Part shown: in pieces, positions 17,101 to 24,859 of the stretch
Layout of the letters: each line of letters starts with the position of its first letter
Position numbering within the stretch: the stretch's first letter is position 1
Assembly (NCBI GenBank): GCA_937123825.1
Contig: CAKZKQ010000084.1
Span: 1 to 37,212 of the forward strand
Source of the DNA: an uncultured Pseudomonadota bacterium
Lineage (GTDB): Bacteria > Myxococcota_A > Bradymonadia > Bradymonadales > GCA-2716585
Length of the DNA: 37,212 nucleotides
Direction: 5' to 3'
Position numbers and translations under genes: made by a program
Notes under the pieces: generated by a model
Told to the model about the DNA's origin: nothing
The model's input: only the letters and a program-made list of their open reading frames with translations
Database searches by the model: none

Positions 17101-17141
17101 GCGAGAACAATCCCCGGCTGGACATGGAGATGATGGAGTAG
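14130..17141 (+). CDS. Tandem receiver-PEP/pyruvate-binding (PPDK_N) fusion protein
   Basis: 1003 residues from GTG 14130 (GGAG 8 nt upstream; GTG 14121 is the in-frame alternative). Residues about 20-150 form a receiver-like domain lacking the phospho-Asp (LVITMTRLADMD). Residues about 165-305 form a second receiver with acidic pocket (VVED), phospho-acceptor Asp in ISDIRYP, Ser in LLQSAD and Lys in VHKTS all present. A PEP-synthase-type ATP-grasp region follows, with GSGSIGGKARG (about 431) and LAVRSSGLLEDS (about 523). The C-terminal part contains IGPGRWGSSDPWLG. The phosphohistidine swivelling domain and PEP-binding TIM barrel of true PEP synthase are not seen, so it is unlikely to make PEP alone. 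It may be a phosphorelay-controlled dikinase-like enzyme. Confidence 0.85.
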   Translation: MVPLKDIGPRLRALNDLMPYRVREVLLVSSFYDAFILEEDGYLTERIFAEYKDLNLTSSPRVTHVSTGEEALRAMENRRFDLVITMTRLADMDVVSFGRKVKELRPGRPVVLLALDESELQGMPVELDREALDGVFLWTGDASILLAIIKHIEDADNLDYDIATAGVRVIIVVEDTVRHYSKFLGLLYNAILGQAQSIMGEGLNDAQRIHRLRARPKVLLTHTYEGAVELFERYRDNVVAVISDIRYPRAGRHDPDAGVELARHIRKQMPWLPLLLQSADTGNAERAKEVQADFVHKTSISLLHDIRSFLINNLGFGDFVFRTPKGREVARVGDLREMAHCIADVRPDSLEYHATNNHISTWLMARCEFELARRVRPVTMADFDGDIERVRDYILSVFEESRRTTRRGVITEFAPHTFDAQSPFTRLGSGSIGGKARGIAFVNAMLHRGRISERFSELPIAVPQTLVICTDIFDRFLEANDLREVAHHSQNDDEIIRRFLAARLPDSIRNDLRAVLACMDGPLAVRSSGLLEDSAFEPFAGIYATYMLPNNHPDPETRLAELSVAIRMVYASTFCEHARSYIERTPHRIEEEKMAVIIQRVVGQQHGDRYYPHCAGVAQSINHYPVGNQDAQDGVVLMAVGLGRTVVQGGGALRFSPSDPDVLPQFSSPRAAMRNSQRDFWGINMSGERVDLLAGEEATLRRYPLRDAESDGTLGLMASVYCAEDDRVREGLHHKGPRLVTFANILRSDAIPLADALDMLLEIHTKAMAGPIQMEFAVDLGDWGRWDLPEAERAKPTLHVLQVRATGRRQPVDVDMDFIDPEDIICRTPHCLGTGVHDTIRDVVYIKNKNFSPAKTSIMAEQVGKFNKALKAEQAPYMLIGPGRWGSSDPWLGIPVQWSQINNAEVIIEASPLGYHVEPSQGTHFFQNITSLQIGYLTVPPDDDEAFIDWEWFDSLPAVSETEYLRHVRLEKPLEVRVDGVTSVGVILRPSENNPRLDMEMME

Positions 17142-17172
17142 GATGCGTCGGGCCGCTGCGCGGCCCCCATCC
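17141..17172 (+). repeat. Hairpin between the PPDK-like gene and allB
   Basis: GGGCCGC (17150-17156) and GCGGCCC (17160-17166) form a 7-bp GC-rich stem with a 3-nt loop, enclosed by GGATG/CATCC (17141-17145, 17168-17172). No T-run follows. It probably reduces read-through into allB or protects the upstream mRNA end. Confidence 0.45.
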
Positions 17173-17192
17173 GAGCCCCTACAGGACACTTT

Positions 17193-18602
17193 ATGCAAAC
17201 GCACACATTGACCGCGATCGCCTCGCGCCGCGTGCTCACCCCAGAGGGGATGATCGACGGCCACGTTCTCTTCAACGGGTCTGGCCAGATTGAGGCGGTG
17301 TCCGCTGGCGCACCTCCAGCCGGTGCCCAGGTGCACGACGTGGGCAACAAAGTGGTCATGCCCGGGTTGGTCGACACACACGTGCACATCAACGACCCGG
17401 GCCGCGCCCACTGGGAAGGGTTTGAGACCGCCACCGGCGCTGCCGCCGCAGGCGGCGTGACCACCCTCATTGAGATGCCGCTCAACAGCATCCCCTCGAC
17501 GACCTCGGTGGACGCGTTTGAGACCAAGGTGAGCGCCGCAAAGGGGCGCCTCGCGGTCGATGTGGGCTTCTGGGGTGGTGTGGTGCCCGGCAACACCGAT
17601 GAACTCAAAGCCCTCTTTGAAGCCGGCGCTTGGGGTTTTAAGTGCTTTTTGTCGCCTTCTGGGGTGGACGAGTTCGAAAACGCGGGTCTAGAAGACCTGG
17701 AGAAGGCCCTGCCGATTTTGTCGCGCCTTGGCGCCGTCTTGCAGGTCCACGCCGAGTGGCCCCCAGCGCTCAACCCCGCAGCCTGGGACGGCGCCGACGT
17801 TCGGGATCACGGGGCGTGGCTCGCCACCCGGCCGCCGCGCGCCGAGAGAGAGGCGGTGGAGCATCTGCTGGCGCTCTCGAGGCGCTTTGACGCCCACATC
17901 CACATTGTGCACGTGGCCGACGTGGACACGGCCAGGCTCATCGGTGAGGCCCGCTCAGCCGGAGCCCGCGTCACTGCCGAGACCTGTCCACATTACCTGA
18001 CCTTTTGCGCCGAAGAGATCCCGCTGGGGGCCACGGCCTTTAAGTGCGCGCCGCCGCTTCGTCAAAGCAAGCACCGCGAGGGCTTGTGGGAGGCGCTGGG
18101 CAACGGCTGGCTCGACTTTGTGGTCACGGACCATTCGCCCAGCCCCCCAGAGCTGAAGTGCTTGGACACGGGGGATTTTGCGGCGGCCTGGGGCGGGATC
18201 GCCTCTTTGCAGCTCCTTTTGCCTGCGGTTTGGACCGGTGCCAGACGCCGAGGCCACAGTTTGGAGGTCTTGGGGCAGTGGCTTTGTCAGGGACCGGCGG
18301 CCATGGCGAGTTTGCAAGATCGCAAGGGGGCTTTGGCTGCCGGGTTGGACGCCGACGTGGTGGTCTGGGACCCCGACGCAGAGTTTGAAGTGCAGGCTGA
18401 AGCGCTCTTGCACCGCCACAAGGTGACGCCCTATGCGGGCATGCGTCTGGCGGGCGTGGTCGAGCAGACCTGGGTGCGCGGCCGACGAGTATACGATCGT
18501 ACATCAACAACAAGACCCGATCAGGGCCCCTTTGTGGGTTCTGTGCTCCAAAGAGGGGGGACATGGGCCAAAAGAGACGAGAAGAAGCCCCAGCAGGGCT
18601 GA
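17193..18602 (+). CDS. allB: Allantoinase
   Basis: 469-residue cyclic amidohydrolase that opens allantoin to allantoate. The TIM-barrel metal site is complete: LVDTHVHINDPG (HxH), GFKCFLS (the Lys that is carbamylated), VHAEWP, the HIVHVADVD strand, and VVTDHSPSP with the last Asp. The stretch VTTLIEMPLNSIPSTT is diagnostic of AllB over dihydroorotase and hydantoinase. The length is usual for the family. ATG 17193 has AGGACAC upstream. The 3' end overlaps the allantoicase-UraD gene by 40 nt, so these genes form an operon and AllB's product feeds directly into the next enzyme. Confidence 0.96.
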   Translation: MQTHTLTAIASRRVLTPEGMIDGHVLFNGSGQIEAVSAGAPPAGAQVHDVGNKVVMPGLVDTHVHINDPGRAHWEGFETATGAAAAGGVTTLIEMPLNSIPSTTSVDAFETKVSAAKGRLAVDVGFWGGVVPGNTDELKALFEAGAWGFKCFLSPSGVDEFENAGLEDLEKALPILSRLGAVLQVHAEWPPALNPAAWDGADVRDHGAWLATRPPRAEREAVEHLLALSRRFDAHIHIVHVADVDTARLIGEARSAGARVTAETCPHYLTFCAEEIPLGATAFKCAPPLRQSKHREGLWEALGNGWLDFVVTDHSPSPPELKCLDTGDFAAAWGGIASLQLLLPAVWTGARRRGHSLEVLGQWLCQGPAAMASLQDRKGALAAGLDADVVVWDPDAEFEVQAEALLHRHKVTPYAGMRLAGVVEQTWVRGRRVYDRTSTTRPDQGPFVGSVLQRGGTWAKRDEKKPQQG

Positions 18603-20077
18603 TTGATCTGGCCAACGAGCGCCTTGGCGGTGCAGCGCTGCTGTGCACCGATGATTTCTTTGCGCCGATGGAGAATCTGGTGCGCGACGCAGACCCGGTC
18701 TGGAAAGAGGGGGTCTACACCGAGCGCGGCAAGTGGATGGACGGCTGGGAGAGCCGCCGCAAGCGCGTCGAGGGCCACGATTGGTGCATCGTGCGCCTGG
18801 GGCTGCCCGGCGTCATCAAGCAGGTGGTGGTCGATACGGCCTTTTTCCGGGGCAATTTCCCCGAGTCCTGCTCGCTTGAGGCTGTGTCGCTGCCCGGCGC
18901 GCCCTCATTGGCAGCCCTTCAAGAGGCCCAGTGGGAGGAAATCCTGCCGGTGTCCATCCTGCAGGGCCACCACCGCAATGTTTTTGCCATCACCGACCCC
19001 CGGCGTTTCACTCACCTGCGCTTGCACATCCACCCTGATGGCGGCGTGGCCCGTTTGCGGGTGTACGGCGAGGCGCTGATGTCTCCGGATGCGGTGCGGG
19101 GTGGGGACGTGTTGGATTTGGCGGCGGTGGAGCATGGGGGCCGTGGCCTGGGGTGCAGCGATGCGTTCTTTGGTGCGGTGTCCAACATGCTCATGCCCGG
19201 TCGCGGCGTGAACATGGGCGATGGTTGGGAGACCCGGCGTCGTCGTGGCCCTGGTCATGACTGGGCGGTGGTGAAGCTGGCCGGTGAGGGCGACGTGGAG
19301 CGCGTGGTGGTCGATACCTGGCACTTTAAGGGCAATTACCCTGGAAGCTGCGAGGTGCACGGTGCCCACTTGCCTGACGGTTGGTCTGAAGACGCCGAGG
19401 TGGCGTGGGCGCCGTTGGTGGAGCGCGTGGACTTGCAGGCCCACACGGCGCATCCCTTTGCGGCGCGCGCCGATGTGGGTCCTGTGACCCACGTGCGCTT
19501 GAAGATCCACCCCGATGGCGGGGTGAGTCGGTTTCGGGTCTTTGGTCGATTGACTTCCAAGGCGCGGGCCGAGGCGCTCTTGCGTCACTTCAACTGCCTG
19601 GGGCAGGCCGAGGCGGTGGCGGCGCTGCGGGATTGCTGCGCGTCACAGCAGTGGGCGCAGTCTGTGGCCGAAGCCAGGCCCTTTGAAAGCTTGGAGGCGG
19701 TCAAGGCGGCGTCGGACAAGGCCTGGGAGGCGACCGAAGAGGCCGATTGGCGTCAGGCCTTTGATGGCCACCCTCGGATTGGGGAGCGCAAAGCGGCCGC
19801 TGGTCAGAGCGCGGCGGCCAAGAAGTGGTCGGGCAATGAGCAGTCGGGCGTGGACGCGGCCCAGGACACTGTCAAAGCGGCGTTGGCCCAGGGCAATGTG
19901 GATTACGAGGCCAAATTTGGGTTCATCTTCCTCATCTGCGCCACGGGCAAGTCGGCCCAGGAGATGTTGGATGCGCTCAAGGGGCGTCTGGACAACGATC
20001 CCCAGGACGAGCTGCGCGTGGCGGCCGCCGAGCAGCACAAGATCACCACCTTGCGATTGGAGAAGATGTTCACATGA
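18563..20077 (+). CDS. alc-uraD: Allantoicase fused to OHCU decarboxylase (UraD)
   Basis: 504-residue bifunctional protein. Residues about 10-325 are two allantoicase repeats, each with a W-E/D-(T/S)-R-R-R...GHDW signature (GWESRRKRVEGHDW and GWETRRRRGPGHDW) and a VVVDT..F(K/R)GN motif. They hydrolyse allantoate to ureidoglycolate and urea. Residues about 333-504 are 2-oxo-4-hydroxy-4-carboxy-5-ureidoimidazoline decarboxylase with the signatures HPRIGERKA and NEQSGV, which carry the catalytic His and Glu, and the helix FGFIFLICATGKS. ATG 18563 has GAGGGGGG 2 nt upstream. The fusion joins steps 3 and 5 of urate breakdown, which are not consecutive. The overlaps with allB and uraH indicate a tightly coupled operon. 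Confidence 0.94.
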   Translation: MGQKRREEAPAGLIDLANERLGGAALLCTDDFFAPMENLVRDADPVWKEGVYTERGKWMDGWESRRKRVEGHDWCIVRLGLPGVIKQVVVDTAFFRGNFPESCSLEAVSLPGAPSLAALQEAQWEEILPVSILQGHHRNVFAITDPRRFTHLRLHIHPDGGVARLRVYGEALMSPDAVRGGDVLDLAAVEHGGRGLGCSDAFFGAVSNMLMPGRGVNMGDGWETRRRRGPGHDWAVVKLAGEGDVERVVVDTWHFKGNYPGSCEVHGAHLPDGWSEDAEVAWAPLVERVDLQAHTAHPFAARADVGPVTHVRLKIHPDGGVSRFRVFGRLTSKARAEALLRHFNCLGQAEAVAALRDCCASQQWAQSVAEARPFESLEAVKAASDKAWEATEEADWRQAFDGHPRIGERKAAAGQSAAAKKWSGNEQSGVDAAQDTVKAALAQGNVDYEAKFGFIFLICATGKSAQEMLDALKGRLDNDPQDELRVAAAEQHKITTLRLEKMFT

Positions 20078-20415
20078 GCACCATCAGCACCCATGTTCTG
20101 GACACCAGCCGGGGTTGCCCCGCAGAGGGGTTGACGCTGCGCCTTGAGCGGCAAAGCGGCGATTCGTGGACCGAGATCGGCGGTGGAACGACCAACGACG
20201 ATGGCCGCGTGCGTGATCTGCTCCACGACGGGGGCGGATTGGCGTTGGGGGTTTATCGGATGACCTTTGAGACCGGCGCTTGGTTTGAGGCCAACCAGGT
20301 CAAGGGGTTCTACCCCGTGGTGCGGGTGGTCTTTGAGATTCAGGCCACCGACGAGCACTACCACGTGCCGCTCTTGATCAGCCCGTACGGCTATTCGACC
20401 TACCGCGGCTCCTGA
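20074..20415 (+). CDS. uraH: 5-Hydroxyisourate hydrolase (transthyretin-like)
   Basis: 113 residues, the usual length. It hydrolyses 5-hydroxyisourate, the unstable product of urate oxidation, to OHCU, the substrate of the UraD domain encoded just upstream. The N-terminal STHVLDTSRGCPAEGL carries the catalytic His, HYHVPLLISPYGYSTYRGS (cited in part: HYHVPLLISPYGYS) the second His, and the protein ends in the HIUase hallmark YRGS. Its ATG overlaps the previous stop as ATGA. There is no signal peptide, so it is cytoplasmic. Confidence 0.96.
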   Translation: MSTISTHVLDTSRGCPAEGLTLRLERQSGDSWTEIGGGTTNDDGRVRDLLHDGGGLALGVYRMTFETGAWFEANQVKGFYPVVRVVFEIQATDEHYHVPLLISPYGYSTYRGS

Positions 20416-20452
20416 ACAGCGGTCAGGTCCCACTTCAAACACAATGTGACGG

Positions 20453-21667
20453 TCAGTGCGCGTCGCCTTTGGGGGCGGCGCCGGTGGCTTTGGGGTCAGC
20501 GCCTTGCTTGATCCAGCGCAGGACCAGTTCGCGCTCTTCCTGGGTGAGGTTGGTGATGTTGCCCGGGGGCATGAAGTTGGTGGTCAGGGCCGTGCGGATG
20601 CGCGGGGCCTGGGCGGCGACCTGCTCGGGGCTGTCGTACATCAGGCCAGCGGGGGGCGCGGTCATGCCCGCAAAGGTGGGCTTGGCCGAGTGGCAGGTCT
20701 TGCAGCGCTGGTCGAGGACCTTTTGGACCTCGGTGAAGGCCACCGGGGGGCCGGCGGCTTCTTTGTCCAGGGCAGGGGAGCTGACAAAGGCCAGCGCAAA
20801 CATGGCCACGGCGGCCGCAGGAAGCAGCCAGGGCTGCTGGCGGCCCTTGTGTTTGACGTTGAAGTGGTGCCGGGCCACACCCCCGATCAGCGCCAACGCC
20901 GCCAGGATCGCCCAGTTCCAGGCGTGCCCGTAGGTGATGGGGTAGTGGTTGCTGATCATGATGAAGAGCACCGGCAGGGTCATGTAGTTGTTGTGCAGCG
21001 AGCGCTGTGAGGCGGCCTTGCCCAGGCTCCCGTCGGGGGCCTCGTTCTTGAGCATGGCGTCGACCATGATGCGCTGGTTGGGGATGATGACCACAAAGAC
21101 GTTGGCGGCCATCATGGTGCCCAGCATGGCGCCCACGTGGATGTAGGCGCCGCGGCTGCTGAAGACCTGGCACAGGCCCCAGGCGGCGGCGGTCATCAGC
21201 GCAAAGCCCACCGCCCCAAAGGCCAGCGGCTTCTTGCCCAGCGGCGACTTGCACAGCAGGTCATATACAAACCAGCTGCCCACCAACGCTCCCAGCCCAA
21301 TGCCAATGGCGGTCCCCTGGCCAATGTCGGCCACAGAAGGATCGATCAGGTAGGACTCGGCGCCCAGGTAGTAGACCAGCGCCAGGAGCGCAAAGCCGGT
21401 CATCCAGGTGGCGTAGGCCTCCCACTTGAACCAGTGCAGCGTCTCGGGGAGCTTCTCGGGCGCGACCTTGTACTTGACCACCCGGTAGAATTCGCCGCCG
21501 TGCACCGACCAGACCTCGCCGCCGACGCCCTTCATTTCCTCTTGAGGGGGCCTGAACGAGTGGTTGAGCCAGTTGAAGTAAAAAGAGGTGCCAATCCATG
21601 CTGCGCCAAAGATGAGGTGCATCCATCGCACCAGCATCGTCAGCCAATCCGTCGCAAACGCTTCCAT
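20453..21667 (-). CDS. puuD: Membrane-bound urate oxidase with cytochrome c domain
   Basis: 404 residues from ATG 21667 (GGAAG upstream); an in-frame ATG at 21727 adds 20 polar residues without a ribosome site. The N-terminal about 310 residues hold eight or so transmembrane helices with LVRWMHLIFGAAWIGTSFYF at the start, as in PuuD. The C-terminal domain is a class I cytochrome c with heme motif CKTCHS and an axial Met in NFMPPGN. PuuD oxidises urate to 5-hydroxyisourate and passes electrons through heme c to the respiratory chain instead of making H2O2. It is convergent with the allB-alc-uraD-uraH operon, and its stop is only 38 nt from that of uraH. It supplies the first step of the pathway. 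Confidence 0.94.
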   Translation of the reverse strand: MEAFATDWLTMLVRWMHLIFGAAWIGTSFYFNWLNHSFRPPQEEMKGVGGEVWSVHGGEFYRVVKYKVAPEKLPETLHWFKWEAYATWMTGFALLALVYYLGAESYLIDPSVADIGQGTAIGIGLGALVGSWFVYDLLCKSPLGKKPLAFGAVGFALMTAAAWGLCQVFSSRGAYIHVGAMLGTMMAANVFVVIIPNQRIMVDAMLKNEAPDGSLGKAASQRSLHNNYMTLPVLFIMISNHYPITYGHAWNWAILAALALIGGVARHHFNVKHKGRQQPWLLPAAAVAMFALAFVSSPALDKEAAGPPVAFTEVQKVLDQRCKTCHSAKPTFAGMTAPPAGLMYDSPEQVAAQAPRIRTALTTNFMPPGNITNLTQEERELVLRWIKQGADPKATGAAPKGDAH

Positions 21668-21773
21668 GATCTTCCGTCGGTTATTGCTGTCAAACTGCAC
21701 ACGGACCTCGCCACCGGGGGGTTCCATGTTGCAGTTGGCCAGTGTCGCCCTGGACGGGCATAAAAAGCAAGCA

Positions 21774-22502
21774 TCAGCCGGGCATGGGGTTGAAGCGGGG
21801 GGATTGTTCGATGGCGTCGGCGATGATCTCGGTCAAGGTGCTCACGTCGGCCTCGGGGTTGAGGTCCAGCGGCGCTTTGACGCGAATCCGCAGGTCGACG
21901 CCGCGCTGGCGAGACCAGAGCGCCGCCTTTCCAAAGGCCTTGCTGAAGCCCTCAATGACGACCGGCACCACCGTGGGGCGATAGTTGCGGATGATGTGGG
22001 CCACGCCGCGGCGCACCGGCGCAAAGGGCTTTGTGGTGCCCTGGGGGAAGGTCACCACCCAGCCGTCGTTCAGCGCCTTGCCGATGGCGTCCTGGTCATT
22101 GGGGTCCACAGCGCGCTTGATGGCCTGCTCTCCCTCTTTCCAGGTGCGCTTGATGCCAACCAGACCCGCAAAGCGAAAGACCTGAGAGGTGATGACGTTG
22201 CGCTCCATGGTCTTGCGGTCGGCCACAAAGTAGATCCAGGGGCGGCGGTTGAAGGGGTTGGGCGAGCTGAGGACCCAGTAGAACCCGATCATGTCCATGA
22301 AGTAGGTCTGGTGGTTGAGGACAAAGAGGACGCGGCGCGGATCGAGGCCTTTGAGGTGGTGTTCGCCCTCGACGCGCAGCGTGTTGGTGACAAAGAACTG
22401 CATGTAGCTGCCCAGCGCGCAGGCGGTGATGGTGGCGCGCTTGAGGGGCTTGAAGGTCCCGAAGGGGTCAAAGCTGCGGTGGATGATGGTCTGACGGCTC
22501 AT
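21774..22502 (-). CDS. PlsC-like 1-acyl-glycerol-3-phosphate acyltransferase
   Basis: 242 residues. The acyltransferase block I reads LNHQTYFMDMIGFYW, in which His and Asp are separated by five residues rather than the usual four (NHX5D). Block III reads VTFPQGTTKPFAPVRRGVAHI (in part), with QGT in place of the usual EGT, and VVPVVIEGFSKAFG follows as block IV. The protein probably acylates lysophosphatidic acid or a related lysolipid at the inner membrane. Several hydrophobic stretches support peripheral or membrane association. No convincing ribosome binding site is seen ahead of ATG 22502. It is downstream of the glycosyltransferase gene on the same strand with a 149-nt gap. Confidence 0.85.
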   Translation of the reverse strand: MSRQTIIHRSFDPFGTFKPLKRATITACALGSYMQFFVTNTLRVEGEHHLKGLDPRRVLFVLNHQTYFMDMIGFYWVLSSPNPFNRRPWIYFVADRKTMERNVITSQVFRFAGLVGIKRTWKEGEQAIKRAVDPNDQDAIGKALNDGWVVTFPQGTTKPFAPVRRGVAHIIRNYRPTVVPVVIEGFSKAFGKAALWSRQRGVDLRIRVKAPLDLNPEADVSTLTEIIADAIEQSPRFNPMPG

Positions 22503-22651
22503 GGTGGTCTGTCTTGGGTTGCGGTGGCTTGCGCGTCAGGGCGCGTGCTGGGTCTTTGAGCGGGGTAAGCGCTCTTTGGGGGGGGCAAATCTGGCGAAGC
22601 CAGTTCGCGGTGCTGGGGAGCCCAAATTGGTAGAGGATTGTGGGGGGCAGA

Positions 22652-24361
22652 TCAAGGCGCCTTGGTGGTCTGAAGCTGGGGGCAGCTTTGAGGGGCCCAG
22701 GGGGTGTCTGGGTCTTTGAGCGCTTCGGTCTGCTGGTAGCGCAGGCCAAGGCCTTGTTGCCACGCCTGTGGCAGCGGCTGCTGGGTGCGCAATTTTTGGT
22801 TGACGAAGGTGCGCAGCAGGACGCGGGCATGGCGAGGATGGGTCAGTGGGGTTTGGGGGTTGGTGACGATCAGGGCCACGAAGCTCTCCAGCGAGGTGGC
22901 GCGGGCGTTGCCGTGGTAGACTGCCTCGGTCAGGACGCATTGGGCGTGCTGGAGTTGGCCCGAGAGCGCCAGCGAGACCCCAAACTGGTGCAGGCCGTCT
23001 TTGTCGTAGGCGCGCCTGAAGCCCTGGGTGTGGATGCCGGCGGATTCTTTGTGGCGGCCTTCAAAGAAGAGCTGGTCGGCCAGCAGCGTCCAGCCGTTGC
23101 GCCACCAGGGTTGGTGGACCACCAGGGGTTCCCACAAGAGCGTGGGCTCGGCCCAGCGGCTTTGCCCGGCCAGGTTCATGGGCAACCATGCAAGGCCCAC
23201 TGCGGCGGCCAGACCTGCCAGCGCCAGGCGCATGTTTCTGGATGGGTCGCTGAGCATGGGGGCCAGCGCGGCGGTCAAGGCCACCGTCAGCAGCGCCAGC
23301 GGCAGGTAGAGGTAGCTGTCGGCCATCATCCGGGGGAAGGGGATGAGGTTGCTGACGGGCAGGTAGACGGCACCGGCCAGCGCCAACCAAAAGAGGACGT
23401 CGGGGCGTTTTCGGCTGGCCACGGCGGCGCCAAGGAGCAAGATGATGGCAACCGCGCCCAGCGCCACTGGCCAGAGGGTGTCATCGAGCGGGTAGACTGG
23501 GGTGAGCGTTTGGGGCCAGACAAAGTTGGCCACGTAGCGGCCCATGACCCACAGGAGCTTTGTGAGGCTGAAGGTGCCGTCGTACTGGGCAAAGTTCAGG
23601 TCGCGGTTGCTCTGGCCGCTGAAGGCGCCGATGAGCAGGCCCAGGGTGACCGTGGCGATGGCGCCAAAGAGGGCGAGTTTGAGCGTTTTTGGCGCTGGGG
23701 TGTCTTTGGGGCGGTTGATGTAGAGCGCGGCGGCCAGGACGAGCCACCCGACGCCCAGCGCCACCGTGTTGGGTTTGGCAAACATGGCCAGCAGGCCAAG
23801 GGCGATGGCGCCAAAGAGGGCCAGCGGTTGGCCCTTGTGGGTGTCGTTGGGAGGGGGTGTGAAGCGCCAGAAGAGGCCGCTTGCGCCCAGCGCCAGCGCG
23901 GCGGCCAGCAAGTCCTTGATGCCCGTGGCCCAGCAGACCGGTTCGATGTGGAGGGGGTGGAGGGCAAAGAGGGCGGCCGCGGCCGCGGCCAGCTTCCAAT
24001 GGCCACTGACGGTGCGGCCGAGGCCAAAGACGAGCGCGGTGCACAGGCCGTGCAGGAGCATGTTGGCCAGATGAAAGGGCCAGCTCTGTCCTTGTCCCAG
24101 TTGGTAGAGCAGCGCCTGGGCGCCGATGGACACAGGGATGGGGTATCCCATCTGGGGGGTCAGGAGTTGGTCGAGGTTGAGGGCTGGGTGGGTGACGGTG
24201 GGGTTTTGGAGGATGAAGGGGGCGTCGTCGTAGGCGATGAAGCCGTGCCCGAGCGAGCCTGCGTAGAGGAGCGCCGCGCCGATGCCGAGCCCCAGCGCCA
24301 CGAGCGTGTTTGGTTGGGGTGAGGGGGTCTGTGTGGGGTCGCTTGAGGAGGCGTCTGCCAT
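22652..24361 (-). CDS. GT-C membrane glycosyltransferase (TMTC/DUF1736-like)
   Basis: 569 residues from ATG 24361 (GGAG about 11 nt upstream). After a polar N-terminus comes a first transmembrane helix, then a periplasmic loop with GFIAYDDAPFILQNP, the Asp pair expected of GT-C enzymes that use polyprenyl-phosphate sugars. At least ten hydrophobic segments follow, with ALFALHPLHIEPVCWATGIKD (in part), the pattern of the TMTC-type O-mannosyltransferase family (PMT/DUF1736), and FVWPQTLTPVYPLD. The C-terminal 150 residues are soluble and contain TPR-like helices (GFRRAYDKDGLHQFGVSLALSG in part). It probably transfers a sugar to exported protein or envelope glycan. The acceptor is unknown. Confidence 0.8.
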   Translation of the reverse strand: MADASSSDPTQTPSPQPNTLVALGLGIGAALLYAGSLGHGFIAYDDAPFILQNPTVTHPALNLDQLLTPQMGYPIPVSIGAQALLYQLGQGQSWPFHLANMLLHGLCTALVFGLGRTVSGHWKLAAAAAALFALHPLHIEPVCWATGIKDLLAAALALGASGLFWRFTPPPNDTHKGQPLALFGAIALGLLAMFAKPNTVALGVGWLVLAAALYINRPKDTPAPKTLKLALFGAIATVTLGLLIGAFSGQSNRDLNFAQYDGTFSLTKLLWVMGRYVANFVWPQTLTPVYPLDDTLWPVALGAVAIILLLGAAVASRKRPDVLFWLALAGAVYLPVSNLIPFPRMMADSYLYLPLALLTVALTAALAPMLSDPSRNMRLALAGLAAAVGLAWLPMNLAGQSRWAEPTLLWEPLVVHQPWWRNGWTLLADQLFFEGRHKESAGIHTQGFRRAYDKDGLHQFGVSLALSGQLQHAQCVLTEAVYHGNARATSLESFVALIVTNPQTPLTHPRHARVLLRTFVNQKLRTQQPLPQAWQQGLGLRYQQTEALKDPDTPWAPQSCPQLQTTKAP

Positions 24362-24859
24362 GGTGACTGGAACTCCGAAGCCTGGTCGATGCCAGAGCGC
24401 CACGTGTCTGTGGGTGTTGCCTGGAGCAGAACCTGGGTTCTGTTGAGATTTGTGGACCGAGTCCGGTGGTGACGAGAACGAGACAAGATTGCTTTTGACA
24501 ACCGAACTCGTGCCGGGGGCACGTGAGAGGGCGTCGGGAGCGAGCTTGGCCGTTGTCGGCCCACCGGCGACGGGAGCAAACCTCAACAGAACCTGGTTTA
24601 AGGGCGATTGTGGGTGCCACAGTGCCCGCTTGCAGGCCCATAACGGAGCGCGGGCACAGAGGTTTGGAAAAAAGTCACAGGTGTTTTAAGAAACTTGCGC
24701 TGGCCTTGCGACCCAGCCGGGACTGTCCTAGATCTCCCATTAAGACAGATTTTCAATCGTGACGATAACCTTCATCGCGCAACAGTCATCTAAGCACAGA
24801 GCACGGCGAGCCCCGTCAGGGGTCGCATTTGAGCGCACCATCAATTGTAGATTCTGACC
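24362..24859. other. 498-nt intergenic region with nested inverted repeats
   Basis: No convincing gene is present between the divergent glycosyltransferase and ZIP-like genes. Two inverted-repeat pairs are nested: GGTTCTGTTGAG (24436-24447) with CTCAACAGAACC (24582-24593), a perfect 12-bp pair, and CGAGTCCGGT (24458-24467) with ACCGAACTCG (24501-24510), one mismatch. The direct repeat CAGAACCTGG occurs at 24427 and 24587. Together they could fold a roughly 160-nt structured RNA or be the remains of a small mobile element. No Fur- or Zur-type operator was recognised ahead of the transporter. Confidence 0.5.

Noticed and set aside
17141..17172. Intrinsic terminator before allB
   Set aside because: The stem is strong but no T-run follows, so it is listed only as a hairpin.
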